A stretch of 64,000 nt of DNA from Pholis gunnellus (Eukaryota; Chordata; Actinopteri; Perciformes; Pholidae): contig OU342808.1 in the NCBI GenBank assembly GCA_910591455.2, positions 10,573,904-10,637,903 of the forward strand, in the 5' to 3' direction. A program made the position numbers and the translations under genes. This document shows, piece by piece, positions 34,756 to 46,064 of the stretch. A model generated the notes under the pieces. It worked only from the letters and a program-made list of their open reading frames with translations. It searched no databases and was not told the DNA's origin. Numbering within the stretch: position 1 is the stretch's first letter; each line of letters opens with the position of its first letter.

Positions 34756-36393
34756 GCATGAAGTATAATTTATCTGCCGTTGTTCACATTGTGTAATGAA
34801 CAATGTCAGATTAGGGGTATTGCCTAATTTCATTGGCCTACTTGTGTTCATGCAAATGTGTTCTGATACGTGTGAGTTCGTTCTTCGATAGCTGATGCTG
34901 CCTAAACGCGATTAACACTTTGAATGTGTTATTGTGGCATTGAATGAACACGTGAAATGCAATTCCGCGCATCAAAACATCAGCTTGTTCCATTAATGAA
35001 AAATGTAGCAAAGGAAGTCGAGAGCCGGAAACAAATACATGCTCGCCTTCAAAGTAAAAGGTTGTGCGTTTTCAAATGTGTTTACTCCAGCGAGCAATTT
35101 AAGAAGAGCTAAATGAAATAAACAAAAACAAATAGCCTAAATAATGAACCCAATCTATAACAGTTATTAAGTCATATTTCTGCCACTTTCCCACAACTGA
35201 TTGTGAATAAATTCACCAATGGGAGCAAACACTGGAATTATCTGTATGTAATGGACAATTATAATAATATTGCATATTGAGACATGTGATGAGTCTGACT
35301 GTTGAATGATTATTTACCTTGCACTTTGACTTTATTGATGGCTCTGTTGTTTACACTATTAACTATTCTGCATAAAATAAAATAAATAAATATATAAAAA
35401 AAGAAATTTGCTGGATAATCCTCTGGCAAAACAAAATGAAATGTTATTTATAGAGTACTACCAATGTGACACTTCACACCGTGTAAGAAGACTAGAATAA
35501 GTATTAGCCTTTGTATAAATAGCGTTTTCAACACAATGTATATGTATTGTGTAATCTGCTCACAACACAGGTCGACATTACAATACATATTAATCATTGC
35601 AATAACATATAAAACATGTTTTCACTTTTCAATTTGCTTTACTTTTAAGAAATTAGACTTTTTCTGGTATTACGGTAACATCGATTTTCAGCCAATCAGC
35701 TCCTTCCCATCTCAAAACCTAATTTCAGACTCGTCACATGTCATCTATTATTAAGTTACTAATCCTTATTATCGACTCTTTCTACAGTCAGAATCATCAC
35801 ATGTCTCAACACTATAGCCTGTATCATTCCCCCAAATAGTTAAGAAGCCTTCATTTAATGAATACATTTAACATTTTATGAATACAAATCATTTAATGAA
35901 TCATTAGATACTCCAGTGATCGCGCCCATTGGCGTATTCATTCAGGATCAGTTGTGGGAAAGTGGCAGAAATATGACTTTTTAACAGTAATATATTATGT
36001 TCATTATTTATTTTGTTTATTTAATTTACTTCTCCTTAAATTGCTCACTAGAGCAAAAAACTGTCAAAAATGTGCAACTTTTATTTTGATAGCGAGCCGT
36101 CTCTGTTTCCGCCTCTTGACTTCCGTCACACAACTTGCATTGATTAAGTTAAATAATGGAACAAGCTGACGGTTTCGTGTGCGGAATTGCATTGCACGTG
36201 TTCATTCAATGCCACAATAAGACATTCAAAGCGTTAACCGCGTTTAGGCAGCATCAGCTATCAAAGAACGAACTCACACCTATCAGAACACATTTGCATG
36301 AACACAAGTAGTCCAATGCAATTAAGCAATACCCCTAATCTGACATTGTTCATTACACAACGTGAACAATGGCAGATAAATTATACTTCATGC
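34756..36393. mobile_element. 1.6-kb foldback element with arms of about 0.5 kb
   Basis: The left arm (34756 to about 35320) and right arm (about 35785 to 36393) are long imperfect inverted repeats. The outer ends share GCATGAAGTATAATTTATCT. Deeper matches include ACAATGTCAGATTAGGGGTA, GATGCTGCCTAAACGCG, CACTTTCCCACAACTGAT, CACCAATGGGAGC against CGCCAATGGGCGC, and GAGACATGTGATGA. The right arm has an extra stretch (about 35820-35903) with repeated CATTTAATGAAT words. The central 450 bp are AT-rich and non-coding. No transposase lies within. No clear target duplication is seen at the edges, which read CTTG and ACGG. The family is not recognised. Confidence 0.9.
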
Positions 36394-36640
36394 ACGGACC
36401 AATGTATCAGTGAGACGTTTGGCCAGCATGAGATGTAAGAACAGCTTCAATGCTCCTGGGCACAGAAGCTATAGTCTCTGCAAAACTACTGGAGAGATGG
36501 AACTTCATTCCTCAAAAAGATATTTCCTTTTGGCGTGTCTCTACTCATCACAAGGGCTCAAGGTCTAGCGACTGCAAAGGTCATAGCATATGATTGAAAT
36601 CATTTTCATACTCTTCAAAACACTCGGCCAGGCCCTGACT
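36394..36640 (-). pseudogene. Tc1-like transposase C-terminus, right of the foldback insertion
   Basis: On the minus strand the sequence encodes FEEYENDFNHML, a stop where the family has W, then PLQSLDLE. This corresponds to the Tc1 transposase block ending WP-QSPDLNPIE, which carries the last acidic catalytic residue. The strand continues with a frame resembling SSSFAETIASVPRSIEAVL, compare the family C-terminus LVESMPRRIEAVL. It ends in a LAKRLT-like tail. There is at least one in-frame stop plus deletions, so it is inactive. Similarity stops near 36640, so the rest of the transposase is missing. It continues into 34711-34755 across the foldback element. Confidence 0.8.
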
Positions 36641-37088
36641 GGAGAAGCTGCAGTTGTTATGTTTCCCCACTCATCTATTCAGGTTTTCCCTTTGATCCTG
36701 ACTCACCTGACTGCATGTTCAGTTTCTAGCATGTGAGCACATTTCTGGGCTAGTTTTTCCATTCTGTCAGGTCAAAACACTTTGAAAAAAAGTATAAAAA
36801 CACTCATTGTTATGTGTTTTGTTTACTGCTTTTGCATTCTGAAGTGCTGACAGGATGACATAAATGAGGTGGTAACATATGTTCAAATTACAACTCTCCA
36901 TCTCTGTTACCCTTCTGAGCATTGGTGAAAATTGTTTTACAAATAACCGATGCTTTCATGTATTTTGTAAACATTTCGTGTTCTGCTTAAGTCGCAGATT
37001 CTGTAATACATGGATCCATGTTTCCTTTGATTTCACTTGCCTCACATGTCATATATCCTACGTGTGCAGATATGCACACAAACAGCCT

Positions 37089-37123
37089 CACACACACAGT
37101 ATCACACACAGTATCACACACAG
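37089..37123. repeat. Short tandem repeat, 12-bp unit
   Basis: The unit GTATCACACACA occurs in about three consecutive copies with a slightly varied start and end. Confidence 0.85.
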
Positions 37124-37566
37124 TGTGAGCGATTTTTAGCATGACATTGAAAATTCCCTTTGATCTTCATGTAAGCAAAAGTCTGAGCTGTTTACTAATC
37201 AGTGAGTGAGAATAGAAAAGAAAATATGCACGCACAGTATCTCAGTAGTACACATACAGATTAGTGAGACGGTACAAATAAATGTTAGTAGGCGACATGG
37301 AAATCACTGTGACACTAATCACTGTCACACTGAATCCCTGCTGATAACCCAAGGAACGTCAAATGACTATGAGTCATGAACTGGACTTAAATGCTGAACT
37401 TCTGGATCACAGTTTCTGAATGAGCGGGAGAAAAAAGAGTGGCTGTGGTGGAGATTGCAGGGGAAAGGATACAGGCAGAGGAAGGAGGAGGGGGGAAAAA
37501 AGAAAAAGCAATAACAAAAGAAGGTCTCAATGAAAGAGACAAAGTTATGCTTAACCAGTTTTATTT

Positions 37567-37585
37567 GCTGCTGCTGCTGCTGCTG
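37567..37585. repeat. (CTG)n run, 6 units
   Basis: This short trinucleotide run is read as poly-Leu in one frame. It is not convincingly part of a coding exon. Confidence 0.9.
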
Positions 37586-37665
37586 GTCTCAGATCCTATT
37601 GAAACTATTTGTGGTTTTCTCATTTCAGGAGCTTAAACGTTTGGCTGATTTTCTTGTTATATGAG

Positions 37666-37668
<3 letters not shown>

Positions 37669-37709
<41 letters not shown>
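37669..37709. repeat. (AT)n microsatellite, about 20 units
   Basis: The perfect AT run is self-complementary and can extrude as a cruciform. Confidence 0.96.
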
Positions 37710-37712
<3 letters not shown>

Positions 37713-38246
37713 GTTGTTGTTTTTTTGTTCTGTGGCCATAAAAGCCCCAAATAGTTTATTGGCCATTAACCCATTTAAGGAACCAATAGTTGTGCGTTTT
37801 AGATGATGGATGAGGATGAATGAATCAGGTGGTGATTATGTCTCCTCGATCTCTGTTATCTACTTCCTCTTTCAGATTTCTTCCCAGATGGACTTCCTGT
37901 GTTGCCCTGGAGACCATTCATCACCGTGACAACCATGTACACCGCCTTCAGTTATTGCTGCAGCCTATTATTATAAGAAGAAATGCAGCTCAATGCACAC
38001 TATACAATTCATGTAGACCCTGTCTCCTTCACCATGGTTTGTTTTTTTACCAAATTCTGTGTTTTCTGTTTTATAAATTGTTTTCTGAATTTTGTGCTCT
38101 AGGCACATTTTGTCTTCAGAGAACGTGGCAGGTAACTACAATTTCAACAATTCATAAAATAATATAAAAAAATGAAAGTGATGTAATACGAGGTAAAACA
38201 AAATAGTCCATCCTTTTGTAAATTAAGGTGCTCTAAATGTAGATTG

Positions 38247-38306
38247 CAGGGGCCAGGGATCGAACCAACAACCTTCCAATTAGTGGACAACCACTCTACC
38301 CCCTAT
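38247..38306 (-). mobile_element. tRNA-like SINE head with Pol III boxes
   Basis: On the minus strand GGTAGAGTGGTTGTCCACTA resembles the D-arm/A-box region of a tRNA. GGTTCGATCCC (38268-38258) is a near-perfect Pol III B-box. The phrase GGAAGGTTGTTGGTTCGATC matches my memory of a fish SINE-type repeat with a tRNA-like head. It lacks a foldable acceptor stem and a complete cloverleaf, so it is not a functional tRNA gene. No clear tail is seen. Confidence 0.65.
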
Positions 38307-38469
38307 AGGTTTGTAATAGCTGTGCTTGGTATTTTTGGTATCCCTGAAACCGAATGTGGCCTCAGCATGGCCCCCTCATTGTCTAGAACCGCTGCTGATT
38401 GGAAAATAGAAAACCATGGCATAAGTTGTCATGTGTGAACTGCGTCTCAGAGGGTCTCTTGTTCATGCC

Positions 38470-38474
38470 TGTGT

Positions 38475-38551
<77 letters not shown>
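38470..38551. repeat. (GT)n microsatellite, about 40 units
   Basis: This is the longest dinucleotide array in the window, with one AT interruption near its left edge. Frames of 61-120 codons across it are artefacts. Confidence 0.98.
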
Positions 38552-38553
<2 letters not shown>

Positions 38554-39139
38554 CCTTGCCCTCAAGGACAGAGGCTTAACAGTAGTTTCTTTCTGTTTAT
38601 TCAGCTTTGCAGCTGATTCCATTTGTATCATCACATTCATTGCAACAACCTTTGACTGGGGGAGCATGCCCCCTGACCCCCATAGAGGGTCCAAGGTCCA
38701 CCATCACAGTCTCACAACATCATGTGGGAATCACTGTAATATAAAGTGCAACATAAACTGAGTAAATACCAATGTTCATACCTCCCCGTGTCTGTCACTG
38801 ATCTTGCACCCCACTTGTAATAACTAGGTGGCCATGTGTTTGTATGCGGATTCACTTTTTTCCCACTTCAAGCTTTTCCGAGATTCACTCCACGGTGCCA
38901 AGCACAGCACTTCAGCCAACTTTACTGCTATGTACGTACAGAGGACAGAGCAGTAGTGAAAAATAACTATCCTGATGTAAAAATGACTTGTACTGAGCAT
39001 TCTCAAAAATGGTCTTTTCAATGCTCAATTACAGCTTTATAAAGAATGAGACAGGACAGAGATGTATGCCTCAGAACATGCAGCCTTAACCATGAATACA
39101 CACAGGTGTTAAAGGATGAAAAGAACTCAGACACTCAAG

Positions 39140-39147
39140 TACACACA

Positions 39148-39184
<37 letters not shown>
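39140..39184. repeat. Compound (AC)n(CT)n microsatellite
   Basis: A short AC run passes into about 17 CT units and then back to CA-rich sequence to about 39207. Confidence 0.95.
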
Positions 39185-39193
<9 letters not shown>

Positions 39194-39207
39194 TAAACAC
39201 ACACACA

Positions 39208-40865
39208 GAGCCCAGTTGTTCTACTCATTAAAACCAGTTTCCATGGCATTCAGAGCTGTGCATTCAGTTAATGAAGAACCAAGCAATTAATACAACATGT
39301 AAGTGCAAACTATCTAAAAAATACTTTTATAACGTAATACCCAATGAACCACTTTCAAAAGGCAGCTCTAAAATATTTGTGTGTTTTTATTCATAAAATA
39401 ACAGACTAATCATTGATTAGCACAAAAAGATGTGCTTGTACTTTTACAAGCAAACTGGGGTATGAATCTTTAATGACCCCCAATGTGAAATTGTGTATTA
39501 TTGTGCAGTCATATAGGTTTATGGGATACATCATTGCTGTGAGCTAAGGCAACATATAGAAACCCACAACAGCAGTGTTGGTTACCTGCGGACCAATGAA
39601 GTATTGGCAAGAACACAATGTGCTTTAATTCCTCAATGTTAGAGCAACAGCAGAAGTAAAATCATCGCTATTTAAGGCAACAATGCCTTGACCACTTAGA
39701 GTAAGTGGCCATGTCGCTGCATATGGTGCTGTTACTTGTCTAACTTGTAATATATTCACAGACATCATTAGCTTCTTACTGAAGAGAGAGATATGCCCTT
39801 CTTTATATCATGTTGCGACAGAGAAACAGAGATCATTAAAGTTGAGTTGTACTGGATCCCAGTAGGATAAAAATATTAAAATTCTGACACAGAGGGTGAC
39901 AACTCCAATTAAGACTTTCACAGCACGAAAAGACACCAGTGGAAAACAATGTGTTCAGTATAGGCCAAAATAAGTCCTTATATAATAAACATATAAAAGA
40001 TGGATCCAAAGTACAAACGTCATATTTTGCCATGTCTTTTGAAAGCGAGAGACTTGAAATGTGACAGTGAATCATGATCCTTAATATGACTCGGGACCTT
40101 TTTGAGGAGAAAAAAAAGTGTGAGGAGCTTCTCAGTGTGAGAGCTCATTATTTTTAGGCTAAAAAAGTTGACTTCAGAGGGTTTTCTCACTCCATTTTTC
40201 CAACAGTTGTTTTCCAGAGTTATTCTAAAGAGAACAAAAAAAGACAGAAAAAATATCGAACAAAACCAAACGAACTGGCAACAGCAAGCAACCAAACCCG
40301 ATGGGTATCTTAATCATACTGATATGATGGTGAAGATTGTTTAAATGATTGTACTTGTAAGAGACTTTTTGCTTTGAAGTTTCATGAATTAGTTAAATTA
40401 GTTATTTTGGAACATGTAGTCCACAAAAAAAGAAATAAGATATCATCTACACATACTGTCTTTACATGTACAGACATTTACAACAATTTAACTAAATCAA
40501 CCATCACATCAGAAAAGACAACCAGACAAACATTTCCAGATCTCTACCGTGTCAAATCCTATTTACTTGTGAGTCACAAACTAATGGCTACTCGCTGTGC
40601 CTTGGGCAGAGTGTGGCACTTGCCAGCAGATCTTGATCCAGAGAACTGTCTCTCCATCTGTCTGAGACAGCTCCAAGTTAACTTGATCAGCCTCCAATCC
40701 TAAACTACATGTATGGCCATGCACTCTAGGTACAGACCAAAAAGAAGAAGACTGTGGTTTGAGACTGACACTACGTTGCTCTGCATACTCTATTGTCCTC
40801 TGAGTGCAATAACAAGCTCAGAAATCATAAAAACATGTCTGTGTCAGTCCTCTGCTCCGCCACGG
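39208..40865. other. No gene seen
   Basis: Frames up to 109 codons lack domains and splice context. A-runs occur at 40111-40118 and 40428-40434. No repeat family is recognised until the LINE remnant. Confidence 0.5.
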
Positions 40866-41075
40866 TCGAGATGGTTCAGACACGCTGTCACGAGGCCCAA
40901 TGGGCTTTTTTCTTTTTTTTTTTTTGGAGGCATACTGGACACATTCAGGTGGGAGGAGACCCTGGCAGACCAAAGACCTGCTGGTGTAAGGACATTTCGC
41001 CACTGGAACACCTGGCAGTCGCACAGGAGCCAGGTGCTGGTGAGAGGGTGTCTGGGCTGTCTTGCAATGGTCTGA
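40866..41075 (+). pseudogene. LINE ORF2 3'-terminal remnant
   Basis: The sequence resembles the last coding stretch of a common fish non-LTR element whose consensus reads RWFGHV, then GRPRTRWRDY, then LGVP-EELEEVAGE---VW. Here I read RWFRHAVTRP (in a frame from about 40869), GGDPGRPKTCW (about 40951-40983) and, after a small frameshift, a region ending GERVSGLSC that aligns with the final helix. A T12 run at 40914-40925 interrupts the middle. Frame changes show the copy is dead. The clade is not certain. Confidence 0.6.
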
Positions 41076-43837
41076 CACATGCAGTGCAACTGTCTCACTG
41101 TGTGTGAATGGACTCCATCTTGGAGCAGACTTAAAAAAAAAAATATCACATGGCCAGTATAGTGTGAACTTTTACCTTAGAAATAACAATTTTGCGTGTT
41201 CATGCGAAAGCGTTCAGATAAATGTGTATTCTATTATATAGCTATCTATTAAGCGCTTATTATGAATTATCTGGTTGAGATATGGTACACATCTAATCAC
41301 TTAATGACACACACACATGAACATGTATTACAGCATACAACCGTATACAAAGAAGTGGATGTAGATGCATGTTTGAATTTATATTCAAGAGCTGATTAAT
41401 TTAGTAACAAGTGGCCAACAGAACATAGTAAATGTACCTCTAGCACCAATTACCACCATGTGTGTGTGAAGGTGTGTGTGTGTGTGTGTGCGTGTGTGTG
41501 TGTGTGTGTATTGATCATTTAAAGTAACAGACAGAGTGCCAGAGTTTGCCATCCCTATGGTGGTTACATTGAAACTGCCAGGTGACCTGTTTCCTCTAAC
41601 TACCAATTTGAAGAGCAGTTTTCTCTCTTTGCACCGAGGCACAGCTCTGTAAGAGGCCCCCAGATGCTTAACTAACCAATCTAAGGTAGAGGAAGAATAT
41701 CATTTCAATTTCAATCTGTCTCGCTAAAGACTTATGAAGCAGACACTCCAGAGACCGTCTAGCTAAGCATATTACTATTACTGCTATTTTTGCAACTTAA
41801 AAATAAATAAGAGAAAGAGAGAGAAAAGTTACAAATTGAATTCCACTTGTCTTTCTCAGCTTTTGATGACGGATCCCCTATTGATAAGTAATAATTAATT
41901 TAATTAGAAGAACGGAACAGCTGTACCTAATATTCACGGATTACAGCTTAAGAAATGCAAAGATTTTGCTCATATAATTAATTACATATAATTACAAAGT
42001 GAATACATTTTTAGCTAACTTTTGACTATTTTGCAGGCATCAAAAAAAGGACAGGCATTTGACAGACGTGTTAGTTAATATAATCAGCACAGATTTGAAT
42101 TTGATACGGGTCATATTCCCTTTGGATATTCAGAATTAGGCCTTATTCCGAATGTAGCAGTTGCTGATTAAGACATGTGGGATATGCCGATATTATTCAG
42201 GTTTTAGCATTCTTTGGACATGCATACAGAGCATTCGAAATATGCATCTCAATTGGTCTCTTTAGACACACAGCCTCTTGCTTATTTTATGGCCAGCTCT
42301 GTGTGTTGTACACAAACTTGCAGAACGGTGACAAACAGGGGTCACCACGGGAGCAACATGGAAAAGTTATCAAAAGGACATTGGAGGCGTAATAAATCGG
42401 GGTATGGACGGCTGCATGTATAGGAATATTGGTGAAATATTATTTTGCATTAGCCATGTAAACAGCTTATAAGATTTAGGGGTGTCCCGATTTTGTTTCT
42501 GATTGAAAACTTAACCGAGTGATTCCTGACAGAAGAATTACAGTTTGTAGGCTGCAGAGGATTTAAAGACCGCAAAGAAAACAGTGCTCAGCAAAGTGTT
42601 TGGAGGTCGTGCTTTTTCACTAAAGTTTTGTTGTTACATAATAAATACATTGTTTAAATTTCCCCATATAGACTTAGTGCAGAACATAAAAATAAATGAT
42701 CCATCATGGTACCATGCAGCATCCGTTTTAAAGAGGAACTTAAAAAATGTAAACGACAGTGCTGAAAAAAGATCTGTTTAAAAAAACAGATTGAAGCAAA
42801 ACGTGGATTTGGAGAATCCTGACAACCCCAGCAGAAATATTTTGTGCATGTAAACATAATAGTCAGTGTAATGACGACTGACAATAAAGCAAAATGCATA
42901 TTTTCCAAAACATGAATACACAAAATATGAAACTGGATGTTTTCTCTCCAGGACAGCAGGCCCCTGGATCCCCTAACTTTCTTTCAGTTAATTGTCTAAA
43001 CCAAAACTCCTGAAGAACACTGCATACCTGACAGAAAATACATTTCTAAATGTTGGCATCAGTGTTACAGTTGTCTCACTCTTCTCACTTCTCTTCAGCC
43101 TTAGCCAGTGTAAATGTTAAGCTTGACTTATTTTTAAAAAAACATTTGTGCCATTTCATCAATTGTGATATTTTGTTTGGTTTTAAGCCCAAACCATAAC
43201 TTCTTGACAAGATCAATTTAAAGGTAAAATTAGTTTGAAGAAAGTTTGAAATCTGGCTGTTTATTAATGGCCATTGACAATTCAAAAAGTAATGTAATAA
43301 AGCTTTAAACATCAGAAAACTCAGTTGGTGTTAACAGACCCTTGATTAATGACCTGTCAATACATTTGAAACTACAGTAATAGCAGCTGCTACCTTACTG
43401 TTTGACTTTTTAGTAGCGAGGCTCCTGCTGTGTTCATGTTGCCTTTAATCAAATCTCGTTCATTTTATTTCAAATGGCTAATTTGGATTGGCTTTTCTTT
43501 TGTAGTGAAGTATGAGCTGCTGTCTACTATGGATTATGAGTCAAACCCCTTGTCCCCCATTTCTTTCTGGAAGGTAGTGACTGACATGCTTGCTTTTCCA
43601 CCACAGAGGAAGAGAGAGACAGAAAAGGCAACATGCAGAACAAGAGAAAGATGGACACTTCCCACACAGTGTATGCCCAGGAAATGTAATGTATGTGATT
43701 GTCTCATACAAAGTTCCTAACCTTGGCTTGACTTCACCAGATGAACACAGACAAATGGCGGGCGAGAGGCACTCTTACAAGATGGGTCTCACGAGTTGAT
43801 TATAGTGCAAGAAATATCTTCCTGTTTAAAACCTCTT
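41076..43837. other. No supported gene; GT array and one possible hAT-like end
   Basis: A GT array occupies 41472-41509 (interrupted). AGGGGTGTCCCGATTTTG at about 42479-42496 resembles the GGGGTGTCCCGAT end of teleost hAT-type repeats, but no partner end is visible. Frames up to 96 codons lack support. Confidence 0.45.
41472..41509. repeat. (GT)n microsatellite with a CG interruption
   Basis: The GT run is split by one GCGT near its centre. Confidence 0.95.
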
Positions 43838-45190
43838 GAACCCTAAGCCTTTTTTTAGGCCTCTTCTCGAAAATTGTAACCCATACAAAAGAGACTACAA
43901 TTCTGTAACTACAAGGTCTATAATTTTGATGCTTGAATAACACTAGGAATTGTGAGATTTGATGAGATGAGTAAATATTGTGTATATGTTACTGGTTAAT
44001 AGTAGCTGAAGACTGAACACAGCAAACAGGGAAAATTCCCAGGTTCGCCTGAAGAAAAAGCACTGTAATTTATTAAATGAGGCCCTGGCTAGCCTAGAAA
44101 TATTCCCAATTCATAGCACAAAGGGTGCAGGTGCCTCACAAAAAGATTTGGTGTAAATAAAGTGAAGCAAACCTCAGTTATAGGTGTTTATATAAAATAA
44201 AACATGCCAAAATCTCATTTTCGAACCAGGATTTGCTTGTACTTTTATATACTATATAACTATATATTTCACTATATTTCACTTTCTTTATCACTCATAT
44301 TGTACAATCTATCATAACAGAGCTGTTTGGCATCATTTTGGCATCATTTTGACCCATTTTGACCTCTCATATCTCTCTCTTGCATTTTCCTCATCTCTGT
44401 CTGTGTGTATGGAGCCCTTGCTCAGCCTGTAGTTGGCGGATCTTGTCATGTGACATCTTGTTAGAACCGGGTGCTTATTTGGAACACCCCCGTGTGTTCC
44501 ATGAAGTGATTGACAGAATTTTCAGCCAATAAAACTCCAAAATCGTGCCGCGGTCAGCCCCCAAGCCCCAAGCCCCTGTATGATTCGCCACCGGCATTTT
44601 GACCTCCATCTTGGCTCAGATGAACGGAGAAACGCCATTTTAAGTTCCAGACGTACTCAGTTAGCAGACGAGCACATTTTTAATACAGAATCATTCAGAA
44701 TTCCTCAGTTTTTGCCCTGAAAACTGACTCAAGATATGATACAGTTCTAATATTTGGCAGTGTGGGAGTTGTGCTTTCTGTGGCTTGTTGGCTGTAACTC
44801 CTGAACGCTTTCATGGAGAGTAATTTGGACGCTACCGTTGAAATCTGTGTGAAGTGCTAATGTTGTTAGCTGTGTCATATGCCGGGGGAGACGCTATGGC
44901 CCCGGTTTTCGAAGCATTCTCTGAGTTGTTGGCTTGCCGGCTGTGGCATAAAATACATGATATTGTGGCGAATCTTCTTAGTTAGTTAGTAGAATAGTTT
45001 ATAATGGTGTTTGCAGTGTGTAAAATGGTTTAGATGATTAAGTTAAGGAGACTTTTTTCGAAAGAATAAAAAAAAAATATATATATTTCTTTTATTTATT
45101 TCTTTATGAAAAGTCCATTCTACGACATTCGGAACCGAGCCTCGGAACCGAACGGAGACCTTTTGGGCTCGCTCGGGTCCAAGAGGTTGG
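43838..45190. repeat. Unclassified block, possible interspersed repeat(s)
   Basis: The block opens with a small hairpin (CCTAAGCC, T7, AGGCCT) and contains an 11-bp tandem (see next entry). It includes a relatively CpG-rich, CCAAT-containing stretch near 44460-44640, a T/A-rich run near 45055-45100, and a near-repeat of CGGAACCGA at 45130-45152. It has no ORF. The composition shift and simple internal duplications suggest an older repeat, but I cannot name a family or define its ends. Confidence 0.25.
44326..44364. repeat. Short tandem repeat, 11-bp unit
   Basis: TTGGCATCATT is repeated directly, then decays into TTTTGACCCA and TTTTGACC. Confidence 0.8.
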
Positions 45191-45334
45191 GCATTGATCC
45201 CTTACTGTATTCGTTTCACCGATCACGAAAATGACTCATATGACATGCAGAGGATGCACTGTGTTTGCTGATGATCTGCGTGCATTCGGCCATTTATCAC
45301 TGCCCATGAATCATAGAAACACCGAAAAGAAAGG

Positions 45335-46064
45335 CAGTGGCACTCAGTTTTGCATATTTTATACTTTAAGAATTATACAATAACTGTCAGTAAAGCAGTG
45401 TTTCACTGTCCTCTCTGCAACTCTGACCACACCTTACAGTGATGTCAGGGTGTACTGGTACACATCCTCTTTTCTTTGTTGACAAAGAGTTTAATCCCAC
45501 AGTTAAATCCCAACTCACAAATCCGTTTTTCTTCCAATTTCAGTCATTGAGTGTTAAAAAACAAAGCTAGGTAAAAAAAAATAAAAAATCTACGCCTCTG
45601 ATGGCTACTCTAAATTTCATTTTCCAACACGCTGCATCTCACTGCACGTAATGCTGATGTAGCTGTAGGCCTGCAGGCCGCTGTGGCGCGTCAAAGAATG
45701 TTAAACTAAAGATCTGATTGGTTGAACACTATGCCAATCAACAATATCGTCCCCATTCACTTAAACTGCACATGGATTCACTGGTAAGTCTGCAGGCCTC
45801 GGGCCTCTCTTCTTACCTAGAGACACAGAGGTGAAATCTGATTGGATAAAAGCTCTACTTAAAACAAGCTGCACTGGAAGCAGAGCAACTGAGGAACACA
45901 GTAGCTGTGCAATGAGAAAATAAGATAATGGGAAAAATATTTTTATAAATTATGATACATGTAGTGTATTTAAGAAAAATTATTACATTATAAAATAGCT
46001 ATAACTTTGTGATTCTGTTTAGGCCAGCAGAGAAGGCTTTGCAGGCCCTGACGGCCCGCCACTG
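45335..46064. mobile_element. Candidate non-autonomous hAT-like element
   Basis: The left edge begins CAGTGGCACTCAG. The right edge, as reverse complement, begins CAGTGGCGGGCCGTCAG. These give a 7-bp perfect terminal inverted repeat of the CAGTG type used by many hAT elements. The right terminus matches a fish repeat end that I recall. The 8-bp flanks (AAGAAAGG and CCTTAAGG) are not a convincing duplication. The 730-bp interior encodes nothing. A CCAAT/TATA-like pair lies near 45842-45855. Confidence 0.35.

Larger units (their letters stand above)
36641..38246. other. No gene seen; several simple repeats
   Basis: The stretch holds a 12-bp tandem repeat (37089-37123), a CTG run (37567-37585), an AT run (37669-37709) and a T run (38040-38047). 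The 115-codon frame at 37820-38167 has no recognisable domain. Confidence 0.5.

Noticed and set aside
37567..37585. CTG expansion within a coding exon
   Set aside because: Only six units, with no supporting exon structure; the surrounding 65-codon frame has no recognisable domain.
38247..38306. tRNA gene on the minus strand
   Set aside because: A- and B-box-like sequences are present, but there is no pairing acceptor stem, no complete cloverleaf and no terminator, so it fits a SINE head better.
45842..45855. CCAAT plus TATA-like promoter
   Set aside because: The motifs sit inside a candidate transposon, and no first exon or start-site pattern follows.
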